From Paracoccaceae bacterium (GTDB lineage: Bacteria > Pseudomonadota > Alphaproteobacteria > Rhodobacterales > Rhodobacteraceae): a DNA stretch of 60,967 bases. The first letter of the stretch is position 1; every line of letters starts with the position of its first letter. Shown here in pieces: positions 33,727 through 42,730 of the stretch. The DNA is taken from assembly GCA_002402045.2 (NCBI GenBank), contig NVUX02000118.1, positions 1-60,967 on the forward strand, given 5' to 3'. The notes under the pieces were generated by a model. The model was not told the DNA's origin and searched no databases. It saw nothing but the letters and a program-made list of their open reading frames with translations. The position numbers were made by a program, and so were the translations under genes.

Positions 33727-34170
33727 ATGGACCTGATAGCAGATGTATTGTTGATTGCGGGCGCGCTTGGCGCGGCGCTTTATTGTATGATCCTGGCACG
33801 GAGGATTAAATCGCTCTCAAGGCTGGATACAGGCCTTGGTGGTGCGATATCTGCGCTTTCTGCGCAGGTAGAGGACATGCGCGCCTCGGTGAAAGCCGCC
33901 ACGCAAGCCTCGGGAACTTCAATGAAAGATTTGATGGAAGTGACGGGGCGGGCCGAAATTGCAGCCGGGCGGCTGGAGCTTCTGCTTTCAACCGTTCACG
34001 AGCGTGGACAGCCCCCAAAACCGGTAAAGCTGGACCGTTCGGACGAGCCGAAGATACTGAAAGCAATGAAAGAGCAACGGCTTGATGAGGATAAGGACAA
34101 AAAGGAATCAGGCGCGCGCGCTGAGCTGCTGACAGCGCTTCAACAAGTGATGACGGCGGTGAAAAGATGA
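33727..34170 (+). CDS. flagellar-cluster membrane protein (DUF6468-like)
   Basis: 147 residues from the ATG at 33727, chosen for the AAAGGAGG ribosome site. One N-terminal membrane helix is followed by a long charged region with probable coiled coil (LSALSAQVEDMRASVKAATQA, RAEIAAGRLELLLST). It resembles a small protein conserved between fliL and motE in alphaproteobacterial flagellar clusters (DUF6468 from memory). Its function is unknown. It overlaps motE by 4 nt. Confidence 0.7.
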   Translation: MDLIADVLLIAGALGAALYCMILARRIKSLSRLDTGLGGAISALSAQVEDMRASVKAATQASGTSMKDLMEVTGRAEIAAGRLELLLSTVHERGQPPKPVKLDRSDEPKILKAMKEQRLDEDKDKKESGARAELLTALQQVMTAVKR

Positions 34171-34751
34171 TAATGCGCACGCCTAACCAGCCTCGCAAAA
34201 CAGGGACCATCACTGTGATTGTAGGCCTGTTCTTGGCTTCAGGGCTGATTCGCGCTGTTGATATCGCGCCCGCCTTTGCCGAAGAAATGCTGCAGGAAGA
34301 CACGCCCCATGAGGCGGTGCAAATGGCCAGTGCCGAGCCTATGCCCGATATGCCGGCCCTTTTAAAGGCCATTCAGGCGCGCGAAGCGCAAATCGCTGAG
34401 CGCGAGGCCTATATTGATCGTCGGATGCAAACCCTCGCGGTGGCAGAGCAGCGCATTCGAGAGCAAATGGACGCCTTGACCGAGGCTGAATCCAAACTCG
34501 CGGCCACGCTTTCATTGGCTGATAATGCCACCGAGGAAGACGTGGCGCGCCTTACCGAGGTTTATCAACGCATGAAGCCCACCGACGCCGCCGGAATTTT
34601 TGAGACAATGGACATTCAGTTTGCTGCCGGATTCTTCTCGCGCATGCGTCCAGAATCATCGGCCGCCATTATGGCTAACCTACCAGCCGATCTTGCCTAT
34701 TCGATTTCAGTGGTTATGGCTGGCAGAAATGCCAACGCTCCGCGCGAATAA
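34167..34751 (+). CDS. motE: MotE-family flagellar protein
   Basis: 194 residues. An N-terminal hydrophobic segment (TITVIVGLFLASGLIRAV) serves as signal or anchor. It is followed by a coiled coil (LLKAIQAREAQIAEREAYIDRRMQTLAVAEQRI) and a C-terminal MgtE-N-like domain (VYQRMKPTDAAGIFETMDIQFAAGFFSRMRPESSAAIMANLPADLAYSIS). MotE in Rhizobiales is a periplasmic chaperone for MotC that supports motility. The next gene but one encodes a large periplasmic protein that could be the client here. Confidence 0.85.
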   Translation: MIMRTPNQPRKTGTITVIVGLFLASGLIRAVDIAPAFAEEMLQEDTPHEAVQMASAEPMPDMPALLKAIQAREAQIAEREAYIDRRMQTLAVAEQRIREQMDALTEAESKLAATLSLADNATEEDVARLTEVYQRMKPTDAAGIFETMDIQFAAGFFSRMRPESSAAIMANLPADLAYSISVVMAGRNANAPRE

Positions 34752-34824
34752 TTGCCGCTTTTGAGAGGTTGTTAATACCCGCCCCTTATCGTGGTTACAG
34801 GACAAAATAAATGAGGGTAAATTC

Positions 34825-35691
34825 ATGGGCGGCATAATTGGTATCGTAATAATGTTTGTAATGGTTTTTGGCGGGTATTTGCTCGCCGGAGGCAAAATGG
34901 CGATCATCCTGCATTCGCTTCCCTTTGAGATGATGATTATCATGGGGGCGGCTGTTGGTGCGTTTATGGTCGCGAATGATATGAGTGCCGTGAAACACAC
35001 CATGAAGGACATGGGTAAGGTTTTTAAGGGCGCGAAGTGGAAGCAAGAAGACTTTCAGGACCTGCTTTGCCTGCTCTTCACCTTGATTCGGATCAGCCGG
35101 GATAGCCCGGTCGAGCTCGAAACTCATATCGAAGACCCTGAAAGCAGCTCTGTGTTTGGGAAATACCCCAAAATCCAGGCAGACAGTAACGCCGTTGCTC
35201 TGATTTGTGACACTCTGCGCGCGGGCTCTATGAACTATGACGACCCGCATCAGGTAGAAGACGTGCTGGAAAAACGCATGGAAGAGCAATACAATCACGC
35301 CCAGCATTCTGCACATGCGCTTCAGGTAATGGCTGATGGCCTGCCGGCGCTCGGAATTGTGGCCGCGGTGCTCGGCATTATTAAAACTATGGCCTCTATT
35401 GATCAGCCGCCCGCCGTGCTGGGTGCCATGATTGGTGGTGCGCTGGTGGGTACGTTCCTTGGGGTTTTTCTGGCCTACGGTTTGGTCGGGCCGTTTTCAA
35501 CCAAAGTTGAAACGGTCGTGAAGGAAGATAACCACTTCTACATGCTGATACGCGAGGTTTTGGTTGCAAACCTTTATAAACACGCACCAAATATTTGCGT
35601 AGAGGTTGGTAGGCAAAACACACCTGGCGCCAAACGGCCCTCGTTTAATGAGCTAGAAGCAGCCCTGAAGGAGGCAAAAGCAGCAGCATGA
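34825..35691 (+). CDS. motA: flagellar motor stator protein MotA
   Basis: 288 residues, normal for the alphaproteobacterial MotA type. Four membrane helices are seen near residues 2-22, 33-50, 170-195 and 202-222. The cytoplasmic loop is between the second and third, and the helix-3/4 region is ALGIVAAVLGIIKTMASI...GALVGTFLGVFLAYGLVGPF. MotA and MotB form the proton-driven stator. It overlaps the next gene by 4 nt (35688-35691), although motB is 10 kb away. Confidence 0.95.
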   Translation: MGGIIGIVIMFVMVFGGYLLAGGKMAIILHSLPFEMMIIMGAAVGAFMVANDMSAVKHTMKDMGKVFKGAKWKQEDFQDLLCLLFTLIRISRDSPVELETHIEDPESSSVFGKYPKIQADSNAVALICDTLRAGSMNYDDPHQVEDVLEKRMEEQYNHAQHSAHALQVMADGLPALGIVAAVLGIIKTMASIDQPPAVLGAMIGGALVGTFLGVFLAYGLVGPFSTKVETVVKEDNHFYMLIREVLVANLYKHAPNICVEVGRQNTPGAKRPSFNELEAALKEAKAAA

Positions 35692-38102
35692 AGCAGCTTT
35701 TCGCAGTGGCCCTTATCCTGTCTGCGTCGCCTTTGGCGGCGCAGCAGGTCGTTTCGGTTACGTCTGGTGAGCATAACGGGTTTTCAAGGCTTGTTTTACG
35801 GATTGATCCTGATGTGGATTGGGAGATTATTGAGACGCGTGGTTTAGTCAGTGTGAAGTTTTCGCTGCAATCCCTCACCTTTTCAACCTCGCATGTGTTT
35901 GACAAAATGACGACGGACCGGATTGCAGGCGTGAGCGAGATAAGCACAAACCAGAGCTCCCAGCTACAGCTAGAGCTTAACTGTAGCTGTGAGGTGCGGA
36001 GCTTTGCTTTTAATAATAATTATATCGTGATTGATGTGTTTGACGGGCCAGAACTTGGCCCGCTACAAAGCGAAGTTTCAGAGCCACAATGGCGGCCAGA
36101 CGCGCTTCCCTTTATTCAGCCCACCAACGCGCCATCGCGTTTTACCGCCTTTGTAATGGCCCAAGCGCCGATGCAGCCGGCATTATTACCAGACCCGCCG
36201 CCACAGGCAGAGCCCACGCCGACACCACAGATGGATGCACCCGCGTTGCCGGATATGGTGGCCGAAATTACAATGACTGAACCTGAAACGCCGGGTGCCA
36301 TTGCCGAGATAGAAGCGATGACCGGTGCGGTGGTGGCGGATATGAACGAGGAGATTGAAGTAGAAGATGACCCAGAAATGCTGGCGCGCATAGAAGAAGC
36401 CCAAAACCAGCTTTTGGCGCAACTGACCCGCGCCGCAGATCAAGGACTGGTGGATTTTGTGCCTGCGCCGGTGCCGGTGGCCGAAGTGTTGCCTGTGCCG
36501 GAGTCTGTTCCCATGCCTGAGCCAACGCCCGTGCCGCTGAACCCCGAGCTTTTGCAGCAGCTCAGCGCGCGCACCGCCTATTCGCAAGGCACCGAGGATG
36601 CGCTGACAGCGATCGTCAACCAATTTGCCATGCCGCAATGCCTAGACGATAAGGATTTTTCCATGGAGGGCTGGGGGGGCGAGGCTGGGTTTTCGAACGA
36701 GCTGGCGCGCCTGCGCTCAAGCTTGCTTGGTGAATTTGATATACCAGATCAGAAGATAGCAACGGCTATTGTGCAGCTATATTTGCGCTATGGGCTCGGG
36801 GCCGAAGCGCGGTTGATGTTGCGCGAAACTGGAGTGGAGCTGGAAAACGCCTCGCTATACCACGATCTGGCGTCACTTGTTGAGAGCGAGCCTGCGCGGG
36901 TATTTGGGCCGGTGCTCAAAGGTGCCGGCTGTGGCGGCGCGCACGAGCTTTGGTATTTGGTTACGGGGCTGGGTGATTATCAGGTGCTGGAACCACTCGA
37001 CATTACAGAAATATTTTCAAACTATCCGATTGAAGTGAGGACACTGATTGGCCCGCCGCTTGCGCAAGCCTTTATTGACCGAGGGCAGGTAGAAGCCGGG
37101 CATGTAGTGCTTGAAATTGTCAGGCGTGCGGAAACAGGTGTGACGCCGCTGCAACGCTTGGCCGAAGCGCATGTGATGGAAGCACAAGGAAACCTCACGG
37201 ATGCGATAAAGGTGTATCGGGAGCTGGCGCTGGAAAATGGCGTGCAATCGCCAGCAGCGTTGATTTCTTATGCGCGCACATTGCTGGTGAGTGATCAAAC
37301 CTTGCCTGAAACCCTGCTGGTTGATCTTGAATCTGCTGCTTTTTTCAACAGGAATGCCGAGCTAGCTGACCCGCTGCGCCTTTGGGAGATAAAGGTGCGG
37401 GCAGAGGTGGCCGGAGCGGATGCCGCTTTGGCCCAAATTGAGGAAATGCTGGTTGAACGGCCAGATCTGAATATGGAATTAGTGAACATTGTCACCGATA
37501 TCTTTGCCAATAGCAGTGCTGCGCAGCTAGGAGATTATCCCTATGCTCAAATGGTTTTACGGTTCGCTGATTTGTTGGATCAAGGCATGGCAGGCGATAT
37601 CGCGCGGCTAAAAATTGCTGAGGAAATGGCCGCGATGGGCCTCCCCGAAACGGCGCTAGAAGTGCTTTCCCCCAATTTGCACCGCGCCACGGCGGAGGTT
37701 CGCTATATAGAGGCTGCCGCTTATGTGCAGCTCTATCAGCCAACGCAGGCACTTGCGATTTTGGACGAAGATTCAAGCCTTCAGGCCTATAAGATTCGGC
37801 TGAGCGCCTATCTGCAAATGGAAGATTTTGAGGCGGTTGCTCAATTACTAAACGAGGAGCACGCCAGCGAGATATCCATAAATGATATTGCCCTGCGGGC
37901 GGGCGACTGGGCCAAAATCCAGGATGCAGGCGCGGTCGGTACTTTGGCCTCATATGTGCAAGGCGTGGTTCCAGCAGAGGCAGCGGCTTTGGCACCTATG
38001 GTTGCCCAAGAAGCCCCAACCCTGAAGGCCGCGCGGGCGTTGCTTGCAAATAACGAAGAAAGTATGCGGTTCTTGGAAGGCGTCTTAGCCGAGCACGAAT
38101 AA
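35688..38102 (+). CDS. large periplasmic repeat protein after motA
   Basis: 804 residues with a clear signal peptide (MKQLFAVALILSASPLAAQQ). Residues about 22-125 resemble an AMIN-like domain (HNGFSRLVLRIDPDVDWEI; SFAFNNNYIVIDVFDG), a type found in periplasmic cell-wall and secretin proteins. A proline/glutamate-rich linker (about 150-300) follows. The rest is helical with a TPR-like pattern (LQRLAEAHVMEAQGNLTDAIKVYRELALENG). ATGA overlap with motA and the presence of MotE upstream suggest a stator-supporting role like MotC, though length and domain order differ. I do not know an experimental name for it. Confidence 0.65.
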   Translation: MKQLFAVALILSASPLAAQQVVSVTSGEHNGFSRLVLRIDPDVDWEIIETRGLVSVKFSLQSLTFSTSHVFDKMTTDRIAGVSEISTNQSSQLQLELNCSCEVRSFAFNNNYIVIDVFDGPELGPLQSEVSEPQWRPDALPFIQPTNAPSRFTAFVMAQAPMQPALLPDPPPQAEPTPTPQMDAPALPDMVAEITMTEPETPGAIAEIEAMTGAVVADMNEEIEVEDDPEMLARIEEAQNQLLAQLTRAADQGLVDFVPAPVPVAEVLPVPESVPMPEPTPVPLNPELLQQLSARTAYSQGTEDALTAIVNQFAMPQCLDDKDFSMEGWGGEAGFSNELARLRSSLLGEFDIPDQKIATAIVQLYLRYGLGAEARLMLRETGVELENASLYHDLASLVESEPARVFGPVLKGAGCGGAHELWYLVTGLGDYQVLEPLDITEIFSNYPIEVRTLIGPPLAQAFIDRGQVEAGHVVLEIVRRAETGVTPLQRLAEAHVMEAQGNLTDAIKVYRELALENGVQSPAALISYARTLLVSDQTLPETLLVDLESAAFFNRNAELADPLRLWEIKVRAEVAGADAALAQIEEMLVERPDLNMELVNIVTDIFANSSAAQLGDYPYAQMVLRFADLLDQGMAGDIARLKIAEEMAAMGLPETALEVLSPNLHRATAEVRYIEAAAYVQLYQPTQALAILDEDSSLQAYKIRLSAYLQMEDFEAVAQLLNEEHASEISINDIALRAGDWAKIQDAGAVGTLASYVQGVVPAEAAALAPMVAQEAPTLKAARALLANNEESMRFLEGVLAEHE

Positions 38103-38120
38103 GCCGACCAAAAGGCACAA

Positions 38121-38149
38121 AAAAACCCGGGGGAAGCCTGGGTTTTTTT
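38121..38149. terminator. bidirectional terminator between the motA operon and flgD
   Basis: AAAAACCCGGG at about 38121-38131 pairs with CCTGGGTTTTTT at 38138-38149. The stem has T-runs on both strands (A-run on the left, T-run on the right), so it can end transcription of the rightward motA operon and the leftward flgD operon. It lies between their converging ends. Confidence 0.85.
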
Positions 38150-38161
38150 ATGGCTGGAGAA

Positions 38162-38836
38162 TTAAGTTTGGGGCGTGCGGATCGCTTCCACATCAGCTGC
38201 AAACATTTGCGTGCCATCGGCAAAATAGAGCACCGGCTGGCCTTCAAATTTTCGAACTTCCTGAACCATAGAAAACACCAGCGCCGGTGTGTTGGCAATA
38301 ATCTCGCCCTCGAGGATGCTGTTGGTTTCGAATCGGTATTGTGCGCCTTCAACGGCTCGGGAGCCGTCAGCCAGAATGCCGGACCACTCGACATTGCTTT
38401 CGTCTTTATCCACATCTTGCCGTGCCACTACATTGTCATCTTCGTCAAAAACCACAAGCTCGACCCGGTCTGCGTCTGTGTGGCTAAGGTATAGCACATC
38501 CAGCGGCACATTTTCGTAAGAGGCACTGCCCGGATTGCGAACTTCTTGTCCGATCCATTGCGAAAGCCCGCCAGTAGCCCCGCTGGCCAGCGCTTCCAAA
38601 ATGCCTTCCAACTTGGTGTTGGATTGCACCTGTTGCTCAACGGCTGAAAAGCTGGCGAGCTGCGCAACAAACTCGGTGGATTCGACCGGTTTAAGCGGGT
38701 CTTGATTGCGCAGCTGGGCGGTGAGCAGGGTGAGAAACGTTTCGAAATCTCCCGATACGTCGGTGCTGGAGCTCGCAGGTTCTGTTGCGCGGGCAAAGCC
38801 GGCGGAGGCTTGAGAAAGAGTTGTAACGGTTTGCAT
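38162..38836 (-). CDS. flgD: flagellar hook-cap protein FlgD
   Basis: 224 residues. The N-terminus has the family motif DFETFLTLLTAQLRNQDPLKPVESTEFVAQLASFSAVEQQVQSN. The C-terminal part has the FlgD Ig-like pattern (PLDVLYLSHTDADRVELVVFDEDDNVVARQ). FlgD caps the growing hook and directs FlgE assembly. It follows fliK by 15 nt with an AAGGA ribosome site. Confidence 0.95.
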   Translation of the reverse strand: MQTVTTLSQASAGFARATEPASSSTDVSGDFETFLTLLTAQLRNQDPLKPVESTEFVAQLASFSAVEQQVQSNTKLEGILEALASGATGGLSQWIGQEVRNPGSASYENVPLDVLYLSHTDADRVELVVFDEDDNVVARQDVDKDESNVEWSGILADGSRAVEGAQYRFETNSILEGEIIANTPALVFSMVQEVRKFEGQPVLYFADGTQMFAADVEAIRTPQT

Positions 38837-38851
38837 TTTACGTCCTTAACG

Positions 38852-40081
38852 TTAGAGGCGAATATCGAGGCGGCCATCTTGGCCGGTGAGTGTCGGGGCG
38901 GCTATTGCTGGTTCATCACTTTCAAATTCTCCAGTAACACCCTGAAATTGATCAAAATCATCTTTGTTTCCCTGGCTGTTTCCTTGTTGGAAAGAAAGGT
39001 CGGCTTGTGAGAAGCCCGCGCGGGCCAGTGTGGCGGCAAGCAGCTCGGCATGGCGGCGCATCAGGTCTATAGTATCTGCCCGTTCAGCGACCACTTGCGC
39101 CGTCACTTGCTGGTCATTGGTTGTTAAATGAATGGTTACGCGGCCAAGTTCGGGCGGATCAAGCCGCAGCTCAATGGTTTGCTTATCTGCTTTCGTGAGC
39201 AGCTGCGGCAGCTGGACTTCAATTTGCTTGGCAATCGGCGCGGTAGGCGCTGAAGTGCGAGATGGTTGCACTATATCAACGGTTTGCCGCTCAATCTTGA
39301 TGCTAAACTGCACCTCGGCTGGGTCGGCAACGACCGTTTCTAAATTAGAAAAACCAGTTTGATACGTGGGCTGAGCCTGAATCGGATTCGCAATTTTGGG
39401 TGCGGGTAAAACCGGTTTGTCACCCATTCTAATTTTGGGGGCTCTGTCGGGCTGTGTATTAACCGGGTTTTCAATCGGAATCGGCAGATTTTGAAATGTT
39501 GAAACATTCAATCCAGGCTGTGATTTTGCCGCAATCGGTGCCGCGACCGCTATCGTTTTATTGCGGATTGGCGCCGGGTTCATCTCCGTTGGTCGAATCG
39601 GTTCCTTGGCGGGCACTGGCGCGTTTTCTACGCGCTCATGCGCTTGCGCCAGCTTGGGCTGTGCATCGATTGGCAAACCCGTTTTCGCCGTAGCCGTAGC
39701 CGAAAGCGCGGGTTGGCGCTCGGCTGGTTGCTCTGCCTTCATTTGCAGTGGGGTAATGGCCGGTTGCCCTACATTATTTTTGATGTCCGGCGCATTAATA
39801 TCTTCAACTTTGGCGTTGAACTCTCCGCTTACACGCGCGTCAATCTCTTGTGTCGGTGCCTTTTCCTGCGGCATTGCCAAGGGCGCCTGTACTCGCGGAT
39901 CTAGCAACGGTGCCGGCTCCACTAGGGGCGAATCATCCGGCGTTTCTCCGTCCAAAAGAGCCGCAAAATCTGGAATATCGCCCTCCGTTACGTCCGACGA
40001 CGCAAGCGTTGGTAGCGCGGTTAACTCAATTTTGGGCTTTGAAAGCCCTGCGATCAATTCAATATCCATATCAGCACCCAT
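38852..40081 (-). CDS. fliK: flagellar hook-length control protein FliK
   Basis: 409 residues. The first 290 are proline-, alanine- and glutamine-rich and poorly ordered, typical of the exported ruler part. The C-terminal Flg_hook domain has LRLDPPELGRVTIHLTTNDQQVTAQVVAERADTIDLMRRHAELLAATLARAGFS. FliK sets hook length and switches export specificity through FlhB. It starts at 40081 or at the internal ATG at 40069; neither has a strong ribosome site. It forms a leftward pair with flgD, its functional partner. Confidence 0.88.
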   Translation of the reverse strand: MGADMDIELIAGLSKPKIELTALPTLASSDVTEGDIPDFAALLDGETPDDSPLVEPAPLLDPRVQAPLAMPQEKAPTQEIDARVSGEFNAKVEDINAPDIKNNVGQPAITPLQMKAEQPAERQPALSATATAKTGLPIDAQPKLAQAHERVENAPVPAKEPIRPTEMNPAPIRNKTIAVAAPIAAKSQPGLNVSTFQNLPIPIENPVNTQPDRAPKIRMGDKPVLPAPKIANPIQAQPTYQTGFSNLETVVADPAEVQFSIKIERQTVDIVQPSRTSAPTAPIAKQIEVQLPQLLTKADKQTIELRLDPPELGRVTIHLTTNDQQVTAQVVAERADTIDLMRRHAELLAATLARAGFSQADLSFQQGNSQGNKDDFDQFQGVTGEFESDEPAIAAPTLTGQDGRLDIRL

Positions 40082-40179
40082 GTTCTACGGTTGGCTTCAC
40101 CTTCGCGGCTATGGGTTACTATTTATTTACTGTAATGGCGGTAAGCTGGGGTTGTGCAACCCAAAATAGGTAAGATTTT

Positions 40180-40467
40180 ATGGAAATTACACAAGCAACA
40201 CCGCAGGCCATTAATCCGGCACATGCGGCGCGAGCGCAAGAATTGCGGGACGTGGCAAAAGCCTTTGAGGCCAGTTTTTTGGCAGAAATGCTTAAGGCCA
40301 GCGGGCTTGGCAAAAGCCGAAGCGAGTTTGGTGGCGGGGCCGGAGAGGATGCGTTTTCCTCAATGATGGTCGATGAACAAGCCCAGTTAATGGTTGAGCG
40401 CGGCGGCATTGGCCTGAGCGAATCGATATTTCAAAGCCTTTGGGCACGGGAGTTTGGCAATGATTGA
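40180..40467 (+). CDS. flgJ: FlgJ-like rod-binding protein
   Basis: 95 residues matching only the N-terminal rod-binding domain of FlgJ (LRDVAKAFEASFLAEMLKASGLGKS...EDAFSSMMVDEQAQLMVERGGIGLSESIFQSL). The muramidase domain found in enterobacterial FlgJ is absent, which is normal for alphaproteobacteria. It helps the rod assemble. It overlaps the FlgN-like gene by 8 nt. Confidence 0.85.
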   Translation: MEITQATPQAINPAHAARAQELRDVAKAFEASFLAEMLKASGLGKSRSEFGGGAGEDAFSSMMVDEQAQLMVERGGIGLSESIFQSLWAREFGND

Positions 40468-40831
40468 TACAGTATTGGCACGCGGCAAGCTGCGGCAGTT
40501 GCTTTCGGTTATGGATGCCGAACGGGGTGTTTTGCTTAATGGCCCACTGGACGATTTGGTGAAAATTTCGGCCAAGCGAGACCAACTTCTTGATTCTCTG
40601 GTAAATGGCGGTCCAGTTTCTCAGCGTATTCTTGGGGCGCGGTTGGCCGATGTTAAGGCTATGGCCAAGCGCAATGGGGCGCTCCTTAAAGCGGCAATGG
40701 AAGGCATGAAGGACGCACGCAAAGAAGTTGAAAACATGGAAGAAAGCCTGAACAATATGGATACGTATTCCCGCGATGGTGCCAAGATGGTGGTTGCGCA
40801 GACCCCACCGGGCAAAGGGCACAGAGTGTAA
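40460..40831 (+). CDS. flgN: FlgN-like export chaperone
   Basis: 123 residues from the ATG at 40460, overlapping the flgJ end. It is all helical and charged, with a FlgN-like pattern (LRQLLSVMDAERGVLLNGPLDDLVKISAKRDQLLDSLVNG). FlgN is the chaperone for FlgK and FlgL. Small helical chaperones are hard to tell apart, so the call partly rests on position beside flgJ. Confidence 0.65.
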   Translation: MIDTVLARGKLRQLLSVMDAERGVLLNGPLDDLVKISAKRDQLLDSLVNGGPVSQRILGARLADVKAMAKRNGALLKAAMEGMKDARKEVENMEESLNNMDTYSRDGAKMVVAQTPPGKGHRV

Positions 40832-41046
40832 TGAATTGCGTATGTATTTGTGAAAAATTGTTTGAATACAATCTGTTGGCATTAAGACTTCATTATGTGT
40901 TGCAAGCGAGAATGAGAGGGTAATCTTGAATGGGTTGCCGGTGGGGATTTCCTCACATCTCGTCAGAACGGCGAATTGCGGGCGTGAAACACGTCTTATT
41001 TTAAACAGCGGCGCCGAACGCGCTGCATCGCCGAAGGAAATGCTAA

Positions 41047-42243
41047 ATGTCTAGTATTCTTACAAACTCCAGTGCCATGGTGGCACTGCAAACCCTGCAA
41101 AGCATCAACAAAAGTCTGGGTGAAAACCAGAGCCAGATTTCTACTGGTAAAAAGGTTGCTACTGCGCGGGACAACGCCTCTATCTGGGCTATTTCGCAAA
41201 CCATGCAATCTGACGTAGACGGCTATTCGGGCATCTCTGATGCGCTCGCCACTGGCTCTGCTTCCGTTGCTGTTGCGCGGACAGCGTCTGAGTCGATCAC
41301 CGACCTGCTCGGCCAGATCAAATCCAAGATCATTGCTGCGCAAGATCCAGCAGCTGACCAAGGCAAACTGCAAACAGATATTGCCGAGCTACGTGGCCAG
41401 GTTGGCTCTGTGGTAAGTGCCGCGCAGTTTAACGGCCTTAACCTTGTGGATGGCACCAATGCTTCGGTGGACGTGCTGGCCTCGCTTGACCGTGATGCAG
41501 CTGGCAATGTAACGGCTTCCAATATCACTGTAGCTGGCCAAAATCTGTCATCGGCAGCAGGCGCTGTTAAAGCGGGCCTTGCTGGCTCTGATGGTGCTGG
41601 TGGTGATGGTTCAACGGCTGCATTTTTCTTGGATGCGGCTGGCACAGGCGATATTGTGGTTGTTGATGCGGCCTTGGCTGCGGGTGATACTTTCAATGTC
41701 AAAATCGGTGAAGAGACCGTTTCTTATGTTGTTACCGTTGAAGATGTAGCTGCCCTTGCAACTGAAGACGTTGTTGCTAATGGTATCCGTAGTGCAATCA
41801 ACGGCATGAGCGATGCAAATATCACCGCTGATGTTGCGTCAGACACCATCACGGTGACAAATGCCGCTGGTGATACGGTGAACATGACCACCGAGCTCGT
41901 AAGCGTTGGTACTGGTGGGCTTTCTGGCCTAGCGGGCATTAACGTGGACGACGGTGCAGGGGGTAACTCTGTGCAAGCTTTGGCCGACATTGAGGGCCTA
42001 ATTCAGACTGCGATTGACGCTGCGGCCTCATTCGGTTCAAGCCAAGCCCGCATTGATACCCAGTCGGATTTCTTGGGCAAGCTCTCTGACTCGCTGAAAA
42101 CAGGTATTGGCGCCTTGGTTGACGCCAATATGGAAGAAGCTTCGGCTCGTTTGCAAGCACTACAGGTTCAGCAGCAGCTGGCCACGCAGTCGCTTTCTAT
42201 CGCGAACCAAGCCCCGCAAAACATCTTGACGCTTTTCCGTTAA
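41047..42243 (+). CDS. fliC: flagellin FliC
   Basis: 398 residues. The conserved N-terminal D0/D1 helices are SSILTNSSAMVALQTLQSINKSLGENQSQISTGKKVATARDNASIWAISQTMQSDV and the C-terminal D0 helix is VQQQLATQSLSIANQAPQNILTLFR. The central variable domain is alanine-, aspartate- and glycine-rich and exposed on the filament. It is the only flagellin gene in the window. A strong hairpin follows its stop, and flaF-flbT lie next, which control flagellin production. Confidence 0.96.
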   Translation: MSSILTNSSAMVALQTLQSINKSLGENQSQISTGKKVATARDNASIWAISQTMQSDVDGYSGISDALATGSASVAVARTASESITDLLGQIKSKIIAAQDPAADQGKLQTDIAELRGQVGSVVSAAQFNGLNLVDGTNASVDVLASLDRDAAGNVTASNITVAGQNLSSAAGAVKAGLAGSDGAGGDGSTAAFFLDAAGTGDIVVVDAALAAGDTFNVKIGEETVSYVVTVEDVAALATEDVVANGIRSAINGMSDANITADVASDTITVTNAAGDTVNMTTELVSVGTGGLSGLAGINVDDGAGGNSVQALADIEGLIQTAIDAAASFGSSQARIDTQSDFLGKLSDSLKTGIGALVDANMEEASARLQALQVQQQLATQSLSIANQAPQNILTLFR

Positions 42244-42253
42244 GATAATCAGC

Positions 42254-42277
42254 TAGGCGGGGGGTAACCTCCGCCTA
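42254..42277 (+). terminator. GC-rich hairpin after fliC
   Basis: A 10-bp stem (TAGGCGGGGG with CCTCCGCCTA, one G-U pair) surrounds a four-base loop. It starts 10 nt after the fliC stop. There is no T-run, so it may protect the flagellin mRNA or reduce read-through into flaF rather than end transcription fully. Confidence 0.55.
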
Positions 42278-42340
42278 ACTCTTCGCCAAATCATCATGTT
42301 AACACGCCGGGAATTCCGGTAGGGTGGGAGGATACACCCC

Positions 42341-42730
42341 ATGAATACTGCTATCTTAGCGCAGTCGCTCTATGCAAAGCCAACCCAGGAACTGGGAACG
42401 GCGCGGGGCATTGAATATAAGGCCTTTTCAAAGGTTACAGCCCGGCTCGCAAGCTGGAATGAAGAAGAGGACAGTTTTGGCTGCCTTGCTGAAGCGCTTT
42501 GTGAAAATCAACTTTTATGGACAATACTTGGGGCCGATGTGGCCGACAAAGGGAATGGGCTTCCTGAGCAGCTCCGCGCCCAGCTGTTTTATCTAACTGA
42601 ATTCACCAACCATCAAACCCGCAAAATTCTGGCAAAAGAAGCCAAACCTGCGATTTTGGTGGAAATCAACACCAGCATCATGCGCGGCTTGCGTGATTGT
42701 GCTGACAACTTTCATGAGGTGCCGAAATGA
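42341..42730 (+). CDS. flaF: flagellar regulator FlaF
   Basis: 129 residues, helical, matching the FlaF family (GIEYKAFSKVTARLASWNEEE; ALCENQLLWTILGADVADKGNGLPEQLRAQLFYLTEFTNHQTRKILA). FlaF is needed for flagellin synthesis in Caulobacter-type bacteria and works against FlbT. It has a GGGAGG ribosome site and overlaps flbT by ATGA. Confidence 0.93.
   Translation: MNTAILAQSLYAKPTQELGTARGIEYKAFSKVTARLASWNEEEDSFGCLAEALCENQLLWTILGADVADKGNGLPEQLRAQLFYLTEFTNHQTRKILAKEAKPAILVEINTSIMRGLRDCADNFHEVPK

Noticed and set aside
39561-40169. 202-codon open frame on the plus strand
   Set aside because: Antisense to fliK; its serine/glycine/cysteine-rich product is a shadow of the proline/alanine-rich fliK sequence.
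41000-41046. TTTAAAC stretch before fliC as a CtrA or sigma-54 site
   Set aside because: Only one half-site is present and no GG-N10-GC pattern with correct flanks was found.
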